Below are positions 36,501 through 43,623 of a stretch of 64,000 bases of DNA, one piece after another; the first letter of the stretch is position 1; each line of letters opens with the position of its first letter. The stretch spans positions 1 to 64,000 of the forward strand of contig JANJXG010000008.1 of NCBI GenBank assembly GCA_024709145.1. Reading direction: 5' to 3'. The stretch is from Bacteroidales bacterium (lineage in GTDB: Bacteria > Bacteroidota > Bacteroidia > Bacteroidales > F082). Below the pieces are notes generated by a model. That model had not been told where the DNA came from. It ran no database searches and worked only from the letters and a program-made list of their open reading frames with translations. The position numbers and the translations under genes are program-made.

Positions 36501-37196
36501 ACTCAGGCGGGCTGCTTCAGCATTAATCTGCCGGATGCGGCCCTGACTGTCAGTGGTCACCACAGCATCGGCAATACTGTAGAAAGTAGTCCTGAAAAGA
36601 CGTTCCCGCGCCTTCAGTTCCAGGATCATACGTTGGTTACTTTCCTGATCGGCAATGATGGTTCCCATGATCAGGGTGATGACAGGATAAATGAGGATAA
36701 TGGTTGCACCTGTGGTCTGCAGGGTAGTTTGCCAGCTTTCGGCAGGTATCAGATAAATCGTCAGAATCATTACAGCATGGACGATCAAACCCATCGTGTA
36801 GATCGTGAATGGCGAGGGAACCTTCTGTTTGCTGTTCTCGCGATGGAAATACCATCCGATGAGATAAGAGGCTAAAATCACCGATAATCCCATGTACATT
36901 CCCGGGCCACCAATCCAGGCACGCAGGATAAAAGGCAGCAGTGCAGTTACAAAACCGCTAAAAGGGCCAAAAAACAAGGTCGAGATGCTGATCACCACCG
37001 ATCTGCCATCAAAAAACAAACCTTCGGTAAGCACCACAGGATCAAGAATACCGGCCACGGCTGCCAGTCCGAACAGCAATCCATGAAGCACTTGTCTGTT
37101 CAGGGGTTTATTGGGCGTATAGCGGGTGACGATACCCGACAAAACACTGATGGCCACCAGCAGCGCAAGATTGTGTATCAGTTCGATGATTAGCAT
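33600..37196 (-). CDS. hybrid sensor histidine kinase: 5TM receptor, five PAS, HisKA, HATPase, receiver
   Basis: About 1198 residues from the ATG at 37196 (a TTG two codons earlier is less likely). Domains: a 5TM-5TMR LytS-type membrane receptor (about 1-190, containing DPVVLTEGLFFDGR), five PAS domains (about 205-830), HisKA with NHEIRTPLNAIVG near 860, HATPase with LENAFKYT, DSGIGIPED and GNGLGLSISK, and a C-terminal receiver whose phospho-acceptor Asp is in VLMDIKMPVMDG near 1130. No DNA-binding output is attached, so phosphate must pass to another regulator. The ligand is unknown. The promoter overlaps the start codon. Confidence 0.93.
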   Translation of the reverse strand: MLIIELIHNLALLVAISVLSGIVTRYTPNKPLNRQVLHGLLFGLAAVAGILDPVVLTEGLFFDGRSVVISISTLFFGPFSGFVTALLPFILRAWIGGPGMYMGLSVILASYLIGWYFHRENSKQKVPSPFTIYTMGLIVHAVMILTIYLIPAESWQTTLQTTGATIILIYPVITLIMGTIIADQESNQRMILELKARERLFRTTFYSIADAVVTTDSQGRIRQINAEAARLSGMAEEEVVGKEVSEMLSLLDENTGLPLAHPIYAVLDGVDRTESKSYLLKQKNGETIPVADSVAAIRASDQSLLGSVFVFRDRRPEIARLDALLRSAESYTNLFNNIGGAAYVQDRQGRFIDVNEGAVKLYGYPKSFFIGKTPAILSAPGKNDLGRLIDHIEAAFRGEACTFEFWGKKADGSIFPKEVHLFKTTYNNEEAVFALAYDISERRKAQQELQATRERYQTLFNASPVGIILEDLDGFILDVNETVCCDYGFERNELVGSHIGILVSDKVKPDIAENISRIKKDKFLSTRVDSLTKDGVPKVFELIETLIILPDGRQGILSISKNITEQVKAEQTLIVSEARNKAILTAIPDLFFRFGRDGSIIDYFAPDTTELLVKPEDFMGKNLAELLPPELKEVTFEFIQKALEQDSLQQLEYSMKLPSGHEWFEARMVRSGPEEVLAIIRNVSERKKAEIAIEHQKQFIETLLESIPNPLFYMDTNGIYLGVNKAYRDLYKIDDAEIIGKNLYETETEERARLFREADARIFSGTDKVQVFERTILLPNGQSREVILTKSPFPDAQGGIGGLIAMITDISSRKAMETDLKKAKEKAEESDKLKTSFLNNMNHEIRTPLNAIVGFSDLLFEDYTEEEKRSFVLTINNNAEQLLRIIDDVLAVSRLDAEHLPIETELTDLHALLKDLERTFAPHFERKQLSLQLQMHHLPDHVMADKGKIRQVMTGFLENAFKYTLEGGVVFGCKAEDEKLSFFVSDSGIGIPEDEKPFVFDRFFRGSEAQSKAMRGNGLGLSISKGLVEIMGGKIQLESSVGVGSVFSFSIPCVVSGHHAKDEVIYEHPHSDWFKDLSLLIADDEADNLDLLFAILLPYFGEIATARNGSEVIQLMESKAFNIVLMDIKMPVMDGYEATATIRQRFPDAIVIGQTAYSQPEEIQRIIAVGAHACLVKPIESERLFTILREAAANLKRG

Positions 37197-37199
37197 GCA

Positions 37200-37231
37200 C
37201 AAATATACACACAGTCAGAAATCAAATCAAA
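37200..37231 (-). promoter_or_regulatory. promoter of hybrid kinase, abutting the start codon
   Basis: On the minus strand TTTG (37228-37231) and TATATTTG (37200-37207) are 20 nt apart. The -7 box ends 3 nt before the ATG at 37196, so the transcript would be leaderless or nearly so. Confidence 0.5.
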
Positions 37232-37429
37232 GCTTTTTTTTTGTCAACACAAGCCCTTCTGCCTATTCGGAAAAAGAAACCGTTTTTCCTGCTGCCCTGT
37301 TGATGGCCCCGGGGATTCAATGTTCAATCACAAAAAAGGGCCGATACCATTGGTTTTTTAACGTTGCTAAATCGGTAAGATTATAGCAATTCTGGCATTT
37401 TTGATTAATGAGGTGGCAGAATGAAGCTT

Positions 37430-38287
37430 TTACAGCAACTCAGCGGCAATTTTAGCAGCCTCCAACAAGGCTTCGGGATGAAGCCGGTGGGGGATTTTTT
37501 TCATTTCCAGAAATGAAAGAAGCGATTGAGTGCTAAGGTTACCTACCATTTCATCAGCCGCAGTAGGACATCCCCCTCTGCCATTCATTACCGTCTCAAA
37601 ACTCCTGACTCCAGCCTCCCAGGCAGCTTCCAGTTTGGGAAAAGCCTCCGAAGCTCTGGTGTGCAGGTGAAGTCCAAAATCAGCATCCTGAAATGTATTG
37701 TGAAGGGCTTCGAGGGTGCGGAAGATCGTATCTGGACTTGCCTCACCCAGAATGTCGGATAACGGCATTCTCCGGATGCCTTTTTCATAAAGCACAGCAG
37801 CAGCATCGGTTACAAGTCCAATACTCCAGTCTTCGCCATAAGGATTACCAAAACCCATCGAAAGATAAATGACCCAGGTGATTTTTGTTTGACTACTTAC
37901 CTCCAGCATCTTGTTGATGGTTGCCAAAGCACCTTCGCGATCGGTACGGAGGTTTCGCCTAAGAAAAACAGTTGAAACAGAAAAAGGGTACGAAAGCCAG
38001 TTGACCCGTCCGTTGGAAATGGCCTGCTTCACGCCTTTTTCGTTCACTACTAAAGCCATGATGCCGGTACTCTTTTCGGGCTTTACAATGCTGCTGATCA
38101 CCTGTTCGCTGTCGGCCATCTGCGGAATGACCTTGGGCGACACAAAGCTGCCACAATCCACCACATCAAAACCAATTTGCATCAAAGCATTGATGTACCG
38201 TATTTTATCGTCCGTTGAAATAAACTTACTGATGCCTTGCATGGCATCACGGGCTGTCTCGGTGAGGTGGATTGTGTTTGTGGCCAT
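37430..38287 (-). CDS. HMG-CoA lyase-like DRE-TIM metallolyase
   Basis: Protein of 285 residues with the TIM-barrel of the hydroxymethylglutaryl-CoA lyase/isopropylmalate synthase superfamily. The N-terminal catalytic Arg-Asp is in LTETARDAMQG, the DTxG-like strand appears as RMPLSDILGEASP near 180, metal-ligand His residues in FGLHLHTRA near 215, and a GRGGCPTAADEM loop near 250 corresponds to the lid loop Cys of HMG-CoA lyase. Substrate likely a 3-hydroxy-acyl-CoA or 2-oxo acid; not certain. A related but distinct paralogue lies 11 nt upstream in the same operon. Confidence 0.87.
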   Translation of the reverse strand: MATNTIHLTETARDAMQGISKFISTDDKIRYINALMQIGFDVVDCGSFVSPKVIPQMADSEQVISSIVKPEKSTGIMALVVNEKGVKQAISNGRVNWLSYPFSVSTVFLRRNLRTDREGALATINKMLEVSSQTKITWVIYLSMGFGNPYGEDWSIGLVTDAAAVLYEKGIRRMPLSDILGEASPDTIFRTLEALHNTFQDADFGLHLHTRASEAFPKLEAAWEAGVRSFETVMNGRGGCPTAADEMVGNLSTQSLLSFLEMKKIPHRLHPEALLEAAKIAAELL

Positions 38288-38298
38288 GTAGTCAATTG

Positions 38299-39309
38299 CT
38301 AAGCCCTTCCGGAAAGGCTCTTTGGGATGCGACCCTGGTTGATGGCCTCCGAGCGAAGTTTGCGACCGACAATTTTCTCAACCATCTTACCTGTTTCAAG
38401 AATACGGTCGACGTCGAGATTGGTTTCGATACCCATCTCATCCATCATCACAACCATGTCTTCGGTGGTGACGAGCCCAACGTTGAGGGCGTCTTTGTAG
38501 TAATAGGCGCCCGTACCTGAAACAGGAACACCATCCACAAAATTGGCCGGCTGACCGCCGATGCCGCCCATGGTCGATTCGTAGTTTGTCATGCCGGCCT
38601 GAAGAGCTGCCAGCACATTGGCAAGTCCCCAGCCACGTGTGGTGTGCAGGTGTACAATGTGTTTGTGCGGGTTTTGCACTTTATCAAGCAGCATGCTGAA
38701 ATATCGGTAGATGCGGTCAGGAGAAGCAGAGCCATCGTGATCGGCATGTTCCACATCGCTCGCGCCGATGGAAAGCCAGCGTTGTGCGAAATCGACCGCC
38801 TTCGACAGTTCCGTAGGTCCCTCGATTGGACAACCCCAAATGGTGCTCACGGTGCCATTTACCTTGAGTCCGGCATCAAGTGCCATGGGGATGTATTTTT
38901 CAGCCATCCTGAAATATTCATCGATGGTAAGACCTGAATTTTTAAACTGGTGCGACTCACTAGTACTGACCATCAATAGGATACGGTCAGGTCCATAGCC
39001 ATCCTGACGGGCACGAATGGCCCTTTCGATGGCTTTTTCGCGGATGGTGATGGCCGTAAGCGAAGCCTGTGGAAGCAGATGAGCTACCCTTTTGCTCCCG
39101 CGCAGCGACTTAAACAATGCATCAGCATCTTTGAACTGAGGCATGCCTTGCGGATTACCGAAATTGGTGACCTCGATGTGTTTAAAACCGCAGAGCAATA
39201 ACTCTTCGGCAAGCCATAGCTTGGCTTCAGTGGGAATAAATTTCTCTTCGTGCTGAAATCCATCCCGCACGGTGATGTCGCCGATGACAACTTTTTTGGG
39301 GTAATTCAT
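38299..39309 (-). CDS. HMGL/pyruvate-carboxyltransferase-family enzyme
   Basis: Protein of 336 residues with the DRE-TIM motif GDITVRDGFQHEEKF near residue 9, EVTNFGNPQGMPQ near 45, the metal His pair in IVHLHTTRGWG near 215 and GGIGGQPANF near 248 in place of the lyase lid Cys motif. It thus belongs to the same superfamily as the next gene but to another branch. Reaction: carbon-carbon bond cleavage or condensation via an enolate; substrate unknown. The two genes are 11 nt apart and probably form a two-step or heteromeric unit. Confidence 0.87.
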   Translation of the reverse strand: MNYPKKVVIGDITVRDGFQHEEKFIPTEAKLWLAEELLLCGFKHIEVTNFGNPQGMPQFKDADALFKSLRGSKRVAHLLPQASLTAITIREKAIERAIRARQDGYGPDRILLMVSTSESHQFKNSGLTIDEYFRMAEKYIPMALDAGLKVNGTVSTIWGCPIEGPTELSKAVDFAQRWLSIGASDVEHADHDGSASPDRIYRYFSMLLDKVQNPHKHIVHLHTTRGWGLANVLAALQAGMTNYESTMGGIGGQPANFVDGVPVSGTGAYYYKDALNVGLVTTEDMVVMMDEMGIETNLDVDRILETGKMVEKIVGRKLRSEAINQGRIPKSLSGRA

Positions 39310-39591
39310 AGAGATAGCGATTACTTGGCTAATATATGTAAAAACTTAAATCTGACCAGAATGTTCAGTTTTTTTAAGATTTTTTTGAAGCCACCATGCA
39401 TCCTGAACCTGTTCATTTCAGCCATAACAGCTTTACCTTCGAAGCTCAGCGCATCGCAAAGCCCTGCTTTCAATTCACTCAGTTATTTTGGTAAACCTGA
39501 AAAATTCAATCTTTTTCATCTGTATCAAACGACCTAAACTTCTCAGGTTCTGAAGTTATGCCACAACCACCTCTGAGGTAAATCACAAACG

Positions 39592-40773
39592 TTAAGGAAT
39601 CTTCAAGGCATAAATTCCACCATCGGAACTACTGAAGAACAGGGTATCGCGACTGATCACAGGATCGGACAAAATGGATCCCAGTGACAGGATGCTTTTC
39701 TCTGATTCCAGATAGTCCTTCCCGTAAAGCTCGAAGCCTGGAATGAATTTACCATTGTCTTCATACACCTTGCTGTAGTTAGCTTTGCTTCCGTCGGTCT
39801 GAAAAGACCAGATAAGCTCCCCGTTATTTTGATCGACAGCCCTCAGAATCCCGTCGAAGCAACCAAAAATGACGGCCCCATGATGTGCTGCAGCGGCACC
39901 ATACACACGACCGGGCAGCGAAATCTGCCACATGATGCTGCCATCGGATTTACTCAGACAATAAAACCGATGGGTGTCGGAGGTGCCAAAATATATGGAA
40001 TTGCCTGCTGCGATTGGAGTTGCAATAATCCAGCTTCCGGCCTCTTTTCGGTTCCACCTTCCGCGCCCTGTTTGAATATCGAGCGCGTAAATGTTGTAGT
40101 CCCTGCTCCCAACAAAAACAATGCCCTGATCGACCAGGGCGGCTTTTTGTATCTCCCCGAGGGGGAAGTACGTATCACCAACTGTTCGGAATTGCCAGAC
40201 TAATTTACCCGTTGAGGCATCGATGGCATGAAAGTAACCGCCAAAATCGCCAATAAGCACTTTGTCATCCGACACCACCGGGCTCGCGTGCACCAAACCG
40301 TAGGCTAGAAAACGCCAGCGAAGCGCCCCGGTGGCAGCATCAACAGCAAAAACACTTCCTGCTCCACTACCCCAAATTACCTGGCCGTTGGCAACAACAG
40401 GCGAAGAAAGATAATAATCCCAGATATCGAGCTGACGTTCCCTGCCGCCATCAAACTTCCATAAAAGTTCTCCCGATTCGATGGATAAGGCATATAAAAA
40501 GCCGTCGGAACTTCCAAAAAAAACCATGTCACCTTGCACTGATGCGCTTGAATGAACAACTCCGTTGGTTTTGAAACGCCACCTCAATTCGCCTGATTGT
40601 CTGCTGAGCGCATAAAAGCAGGAATCACCACTGCCAACAAGCAAATGTTCCGGGCTGAGGGCAGGGGTAGCATAAACGACACCAGCGGTCCGGAATTTCC
40701 AAAGTGTGGTCTGACTATTTAATCCGGAAATAATAAATGCAAACAAAAAGGTTGCAAACAGAATTTTTTTCAT
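39592..40773 (-). CDS. periplasmic PQQ-type beta-propeller protein (BamB-like)
   Basis: Protein of 393 residues with a signal peptide (1-20). It is built from about eight repeats of the PQQ-enzyme/BamB type, each with the pattern GELRWRFKT or GSVFAVDAATGALRWRF followed by a strand such as VFFGSSDGFLYAL. There is no catalytic or quinone-binding residue pattern, so a scaffold role like BamB or a sugar/ligand-sensing propeller is likelier than an enzyme. It stands alone with 282 nt to the upstream end of the HMGL operon and 70 nt to the acyltransferase gene. Confidence 0.88.
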   Translation of the reverse strand: MKKILFATFLFAFIISGLNSQTTLWKFRTAGVVYATPALSPEHLLVGSGDSCFYALSRQSGELRWRFKTNGVVHSSASVQGDMVFFGSSDGFLYALSIESGELLWKFDGGRERQLDIWDYYLSSPVVANGQVIWGSGAGSVFAVDAATGALRWRFLAYGLVHASPVVSDDKVLIGDFGGYFHAIDASTGKLVWQFRTVGDTYFPLGEIQKAALVDQGIVFVGSRDYNIYALDIQTGRGRWNRKEAGSWIIATPIAAGNSIYFGTSDTHRFYCLSKSDGSIMWQISLPGRVYGAAAAHHGAVIFGCFDGILRAVDQNNGELIWSFQTDGSKANYSKVYEDNGKFIPGFELYGKDYLESEKSILSLGSILSDPVISRDTLFFSSSDGGIYALKIP

Positions 40774-40843
40774 GTGTCAAGATTTGTAAACAAGATGATT
40801 AATTATGTGATACAGCTTCATGTCCGACGAAAAATCAGTTGAG

Positions 40844-41632
40844 TCAAAGCAGCATTCCATGCTCAATATTCCTGGACAACGCGCTGAGAAAACGAACCAT
40901 GTCGGCACCATCCACCACGTCGTGATCAATTAACACCGACATCTGCAGCATCTCACGGATAACGATCTCGTCGTCAACCACAACAGGCTTTTTAATGACC
41001 GAACCGATACCAAAACAAAGGGGATGAATTGAAATAGGGATAAACCAGCCATGAATTTTTCCCATCGTCCCGACAGCTGTTATAGCCACATTGCCCATTT
41101 TTTTGAATGCCAGCCTTGGATGTTTCATGAGCCAAACCCAGAAAAACCGTCTGATGAAGCCCGGAAGGCAGAAATATACCTTCTCAGCACTGCTGGTTTT
41201 TTGCATCAACACCAACTCATCTGCGCGAAGCTCACCGCTTTTTGCCATGTTGATCCTCGAGGAGATAGCTTGCAAGCTTTCTTGGCTTGCCCTGTTGATC
41301 AGCAGTGGGATGGGAACCCGTGAATCGCCAATTTCCTTTTCAACCAGAAAAGAAATGTTGACGTCATTAAAAATCATCCTTTTGTTTTTACCTGCAAGGT
41401 AGGAGGCCACTGCTCCGTGCTGTTTGATGGTTCCGGAAATCACACCGGTCAGCCAGCCATTGAACGAAACTTTAACAGATTGTCCCATGTTTAAGGCTTT
41501 GAGCTTTCTTCTGCTTTCTGTTACATCCAGCTCCAACAGGCCTGTGATGTGGTGGCGCTTTCTGCCGGTTTCAAACACATCGATCGATGCGAGGCGGGTG
41601 AAGTGAAAATGCTGTATCTGGTAGTCCCTCAT
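40844..41632 (-). CDS. stand-alone 2-oxoacid dehydrogenase E2-type acyltransferase domain
   Basis: Protein of 262 residues from the ATG at 41632; a longer frame to 41716 overlaps the aminotransferase. It contains only the CAT-fold catalytic domain of E2 proteins: RHHITGLLELDVTESRR near the N-terminus, a GNVAITAVGTMG strand near 165 and the active-site block LIDHDVVDGADMVRFL with catalytic His near 235. The lipoyl and subunit-binding domains are absent, so it is unlikely to be a pyruvate-dehydrogenase component; an acyl-CoA-dependent acyltransferase is more plausible. It lies 28 nt after the aminotransferase gene. Confidence 0.85.
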   Translation of the reverse strand: MRDYQIQHFHFTRLASIDVFETGRKRHHITGLLELDVTESRRKLKALNMGQSVKVSFNGWLTGVISGTIKQHGAVASYLAGKNKRMIFNDVNISFLVEKEIGDSRVPIPLLINRASQESLQAISSRINMAKSGELRADELVLMQKTSSAEKVYFCLPGFIRRFFWVWLMKHPRLAFKKMGNVAITAVGTMGKIHGWFIPISIHPLCFGIGSVIKKPVVVDDEIVIREMLQMSVLIDHDVVDGADMVRFLSALSRNIEHGMLL

Positions 41633-41660
41633 GCTGAAAAAGGTTTTAAAGCAGACGATG

Positions 41661-42836
41661 CTAAAGTGTAACTTCCTTGAAAACTTCCTCAAGCGCGGTA
41701 AGAAACTGGTCAGCAATTTCTTTGGTAATTGTTAAGGGCGGGTCAAGACGCAGTACCTCTATCTGAGGCCGTTTGTTCAAAATAAAGCCTTTTTCAATGA
41801 GCTTTTCAAAAATGACTGATGCCTGGTTTTCAAAAATCAGTGCCAGCATCAGACCTCTGCCTCTCACTGCTTTTAAAGGTGATTCCGGACCGGCAAGTGA
41901 AGCTAAACGCGACAAGAGGTATTGACCGATTTGCCGGCAAGCGTCAAGAAGCTTATCATGTTCAATCAGGTCGATCACTTCGTTAGCAATCACTGCCCCA
42001 AGTGGATCATTCTGATGTGATTGCGCAAAAACAAAGGGTGTCTTTTCAAGTCGATCCAGAACGGAGTCAGCTGCAATGACAGCACTCACCGGATACCCAT
42101 TACCCAGGCCTTTGCCAACGGCAACCATGGCAGGAATCAGGTCATAATGCTGGAAGCCAAACCACTTCCCTGTTCTACCCATGCCGGTTGTTATTTCATT
42201 GCAAAAAACAAAACCACCTTGCTTTTGCAAACGGGTGACGATTTTCGATATCAGGCGGGTTGATGGAAACCGGACCAGTCCTGAAGAACTGCCCGGCTCG
42301 AAAACAAAAAAGCCAATGTCGTCGAAGGGAATCTTTGCAAATTCCTGGCACTCGCCTACACAGCCTTCATCTGGTTTGGAGCAGCTGCATTCCAACCTGT
42401 TAAAAATGTGCCAGCGTTGACCATCTTTGGCAGCAGCATCACCATATGCGCCAAAATAAGCATCTGAAAATGCCAATGCCAGCGGACGGTTGCTGACAGC
42501 CCTTGACAATCGCATGCCATATTCAACAGCCTCACTGCCGGAGCATAAAAACTCGCATTTTCCCCGGTGTATACCCGTAATGGCAAGTAATTTACCGGCT
42601 GTGGTTTCCAATTGCGGATGACAATAACAAAAGCCCGTGTGTGAGATTTTGTTGATCTGAGCACAAATCACCTGGTTAATCCTTTTGTTGTTGTGCCCTA
42701 CGCTCGTACACCAGACACCCGATTCCAGATCTGTTAATCTGTTGCCCTTTGAGTCGAAGAGATAACAATTATCAGCATCGATGATGTCCTCAAATTTTAC
42801 TTTATGCCCGTTCGACCAAATGATGTTATTCATCAT
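41661..42836 (-). CDS. class III PLP-dependent aminotransferase
   Basis: About 391 residues from the ATG at 42836; an upstream GTG (42860) would overlap the regulator gene by 16 nt. Fold-type I motifs: ESGVWCTSVGHNN near residue 40, FLCSGSEAVEYGMRL near 95, FCNEITTGMGRTGKW near 220 and the PLP-Lys in VAVGKGLGNGYP near 250. Six Cys cluster in one loop (LECSCSKPDEGCVGECQ, near 150), unusual for the family. Relatives include acetylornithine, 4-aminobutyrate and diamine aminotransferases. Substrate unknown; the neighbouring acyltransferase suggests the amine product may be acylated. Confidence 0.9.
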   Translation of the reverse strand: MMNNIIWSNGHKVKFEDIIDADNCYLFDSKGNRLTDLESGVWCTSVGHNNKRINQVICAQINKISHTGFCYCHPQLETTAGKLLAITGIHRGKCEFLCSGSEAVEYGMRLSRAVSNRPLALAFSDAYFGAYGDAAAKDGQRWHIFNRLECSCSKPDEGCVGECQEFAKIPFDDIGFFVFEPGSSSGLVRFPSTRLISKIVTRLQKQGGFVFCNEITTGMGRTGKWFGFQHYDLIPAMVAVGKGLGNGYPVSAVIAADSVLDRLEKTPFVFAQSHQNDPLGAVIANEVIDLIEHDKLLDACRQIGQYLLSRLASLAGPESPLKAVRGRGLMLALIFENQASVIFEKLIEKGFILNKRPQIEVLRLDPPLTITKEIADQFLTALEEVFKEVTL

Positions 42837-42844
42837 CTTAACAT

Positions 42845-43609
42845 TCACTGATTCAACCACTTTTTAAATTCTCCGGAGCGGTCGATGCTCACAATGGCAT
42901 CAAATTCATCATCGGCAGGTGGTTTGAGCTCCAGTTTTACACGCCCGCGGGAGTAAGACACCATATTGACAATGGAAGCCACATTGATCAGGTATTTGCG
43001 GTTGATGCGGAAAAACGAAACAGGGTTGAGCATTTCCTCCAGCTTGTCGAGCGTGTAATCGATAAGATAGGTATGTCCCTGATAAGTTCGGAGGAAAGTG
43101 CCTTTATCAAGGACAAAGAAATATGCAGTATCGGACAATTCAACCATTTTTAATTTGGTTCCGATGGAGATTGAAAACCGTTCACGATACTTCTTCTCAC
43201 TGGTATTGATCAAATTGTAGAGCGATTGCAGGTCAACAGCATGACGATTAAGACCGCTGAAATGTTCATACTTCTTCAGGGCAGCAGCCAATTCCTCATG
43301 CACAATAGGTTTTAGAAGGTAGTCGATGCTTTTGAGTTTAAAGGCTTTAATGGCATATTCATCAAAGGCAGTAGTAAAGATGATCGGGCTCAGGATGTTC
43401 ACCTGATCAAAAATTGCGAAACTGAGGTCGTCTTCGAGGTGGATATCGAGGAAGATGAGATCGGGTTCAGGATTTGCCTTGAACCACCTAACCGATTCGG
43501 CAACGGATTCCAGCTCGGCAACAATCTGTATCTGAGGATCATATTCCTGGATCATCTTTTTCAACCGCATGGCAGCAAAGGCTTCATCTTCTATGATTAC
43601 GACTTTCAT
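42845..43609 (-). CDS. LytR/AlgR-type response regulator (LytTR DNA-binding)
   Basis: Protein of 254 residues: receiver domain with IIEDEAFAAMRLKK, the phospho-acceptor Asp in LIFLDIHLEDD (about 56) and the LKPI Lys near 105, followed by a LytTR DNA-binding domain (about 155-254) with FFRINRKYLINVASI. It should be phosphorylated by the adjacent LytS-type kinase, 14 nt upstream, and activate promoters nearby. The aminotransferase gene begins 8 nt downstream (or overlaps), so it may be part of the same transcript. Confidence 0.93.
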   Translation of the reverse strand: MKVVIIEDEAFAAMRLKKMIQEYDPQIQIVAELESVAESVRWFKANPEPDLIFLDIHLEDDLSFAIFDQVNILSPIIFTTAFDEYAIKAFKLKSIDYLLKPIVHEELAAALKKYEHFSGLNRHAVDLQSLYNLINTSEKKYRERFSISIGTKLKMVELSDTAYFFVLDKGTFLRTYQGHTYLIDYTLDKLEEMLNPVSFFRINRKYLINVASIVNMVSYSRGRVKLELKPPADDEFDAIVSIDRSGEFKKWLNQ

Positions 43610-43623
43610 AAAGGTAAGTATTG

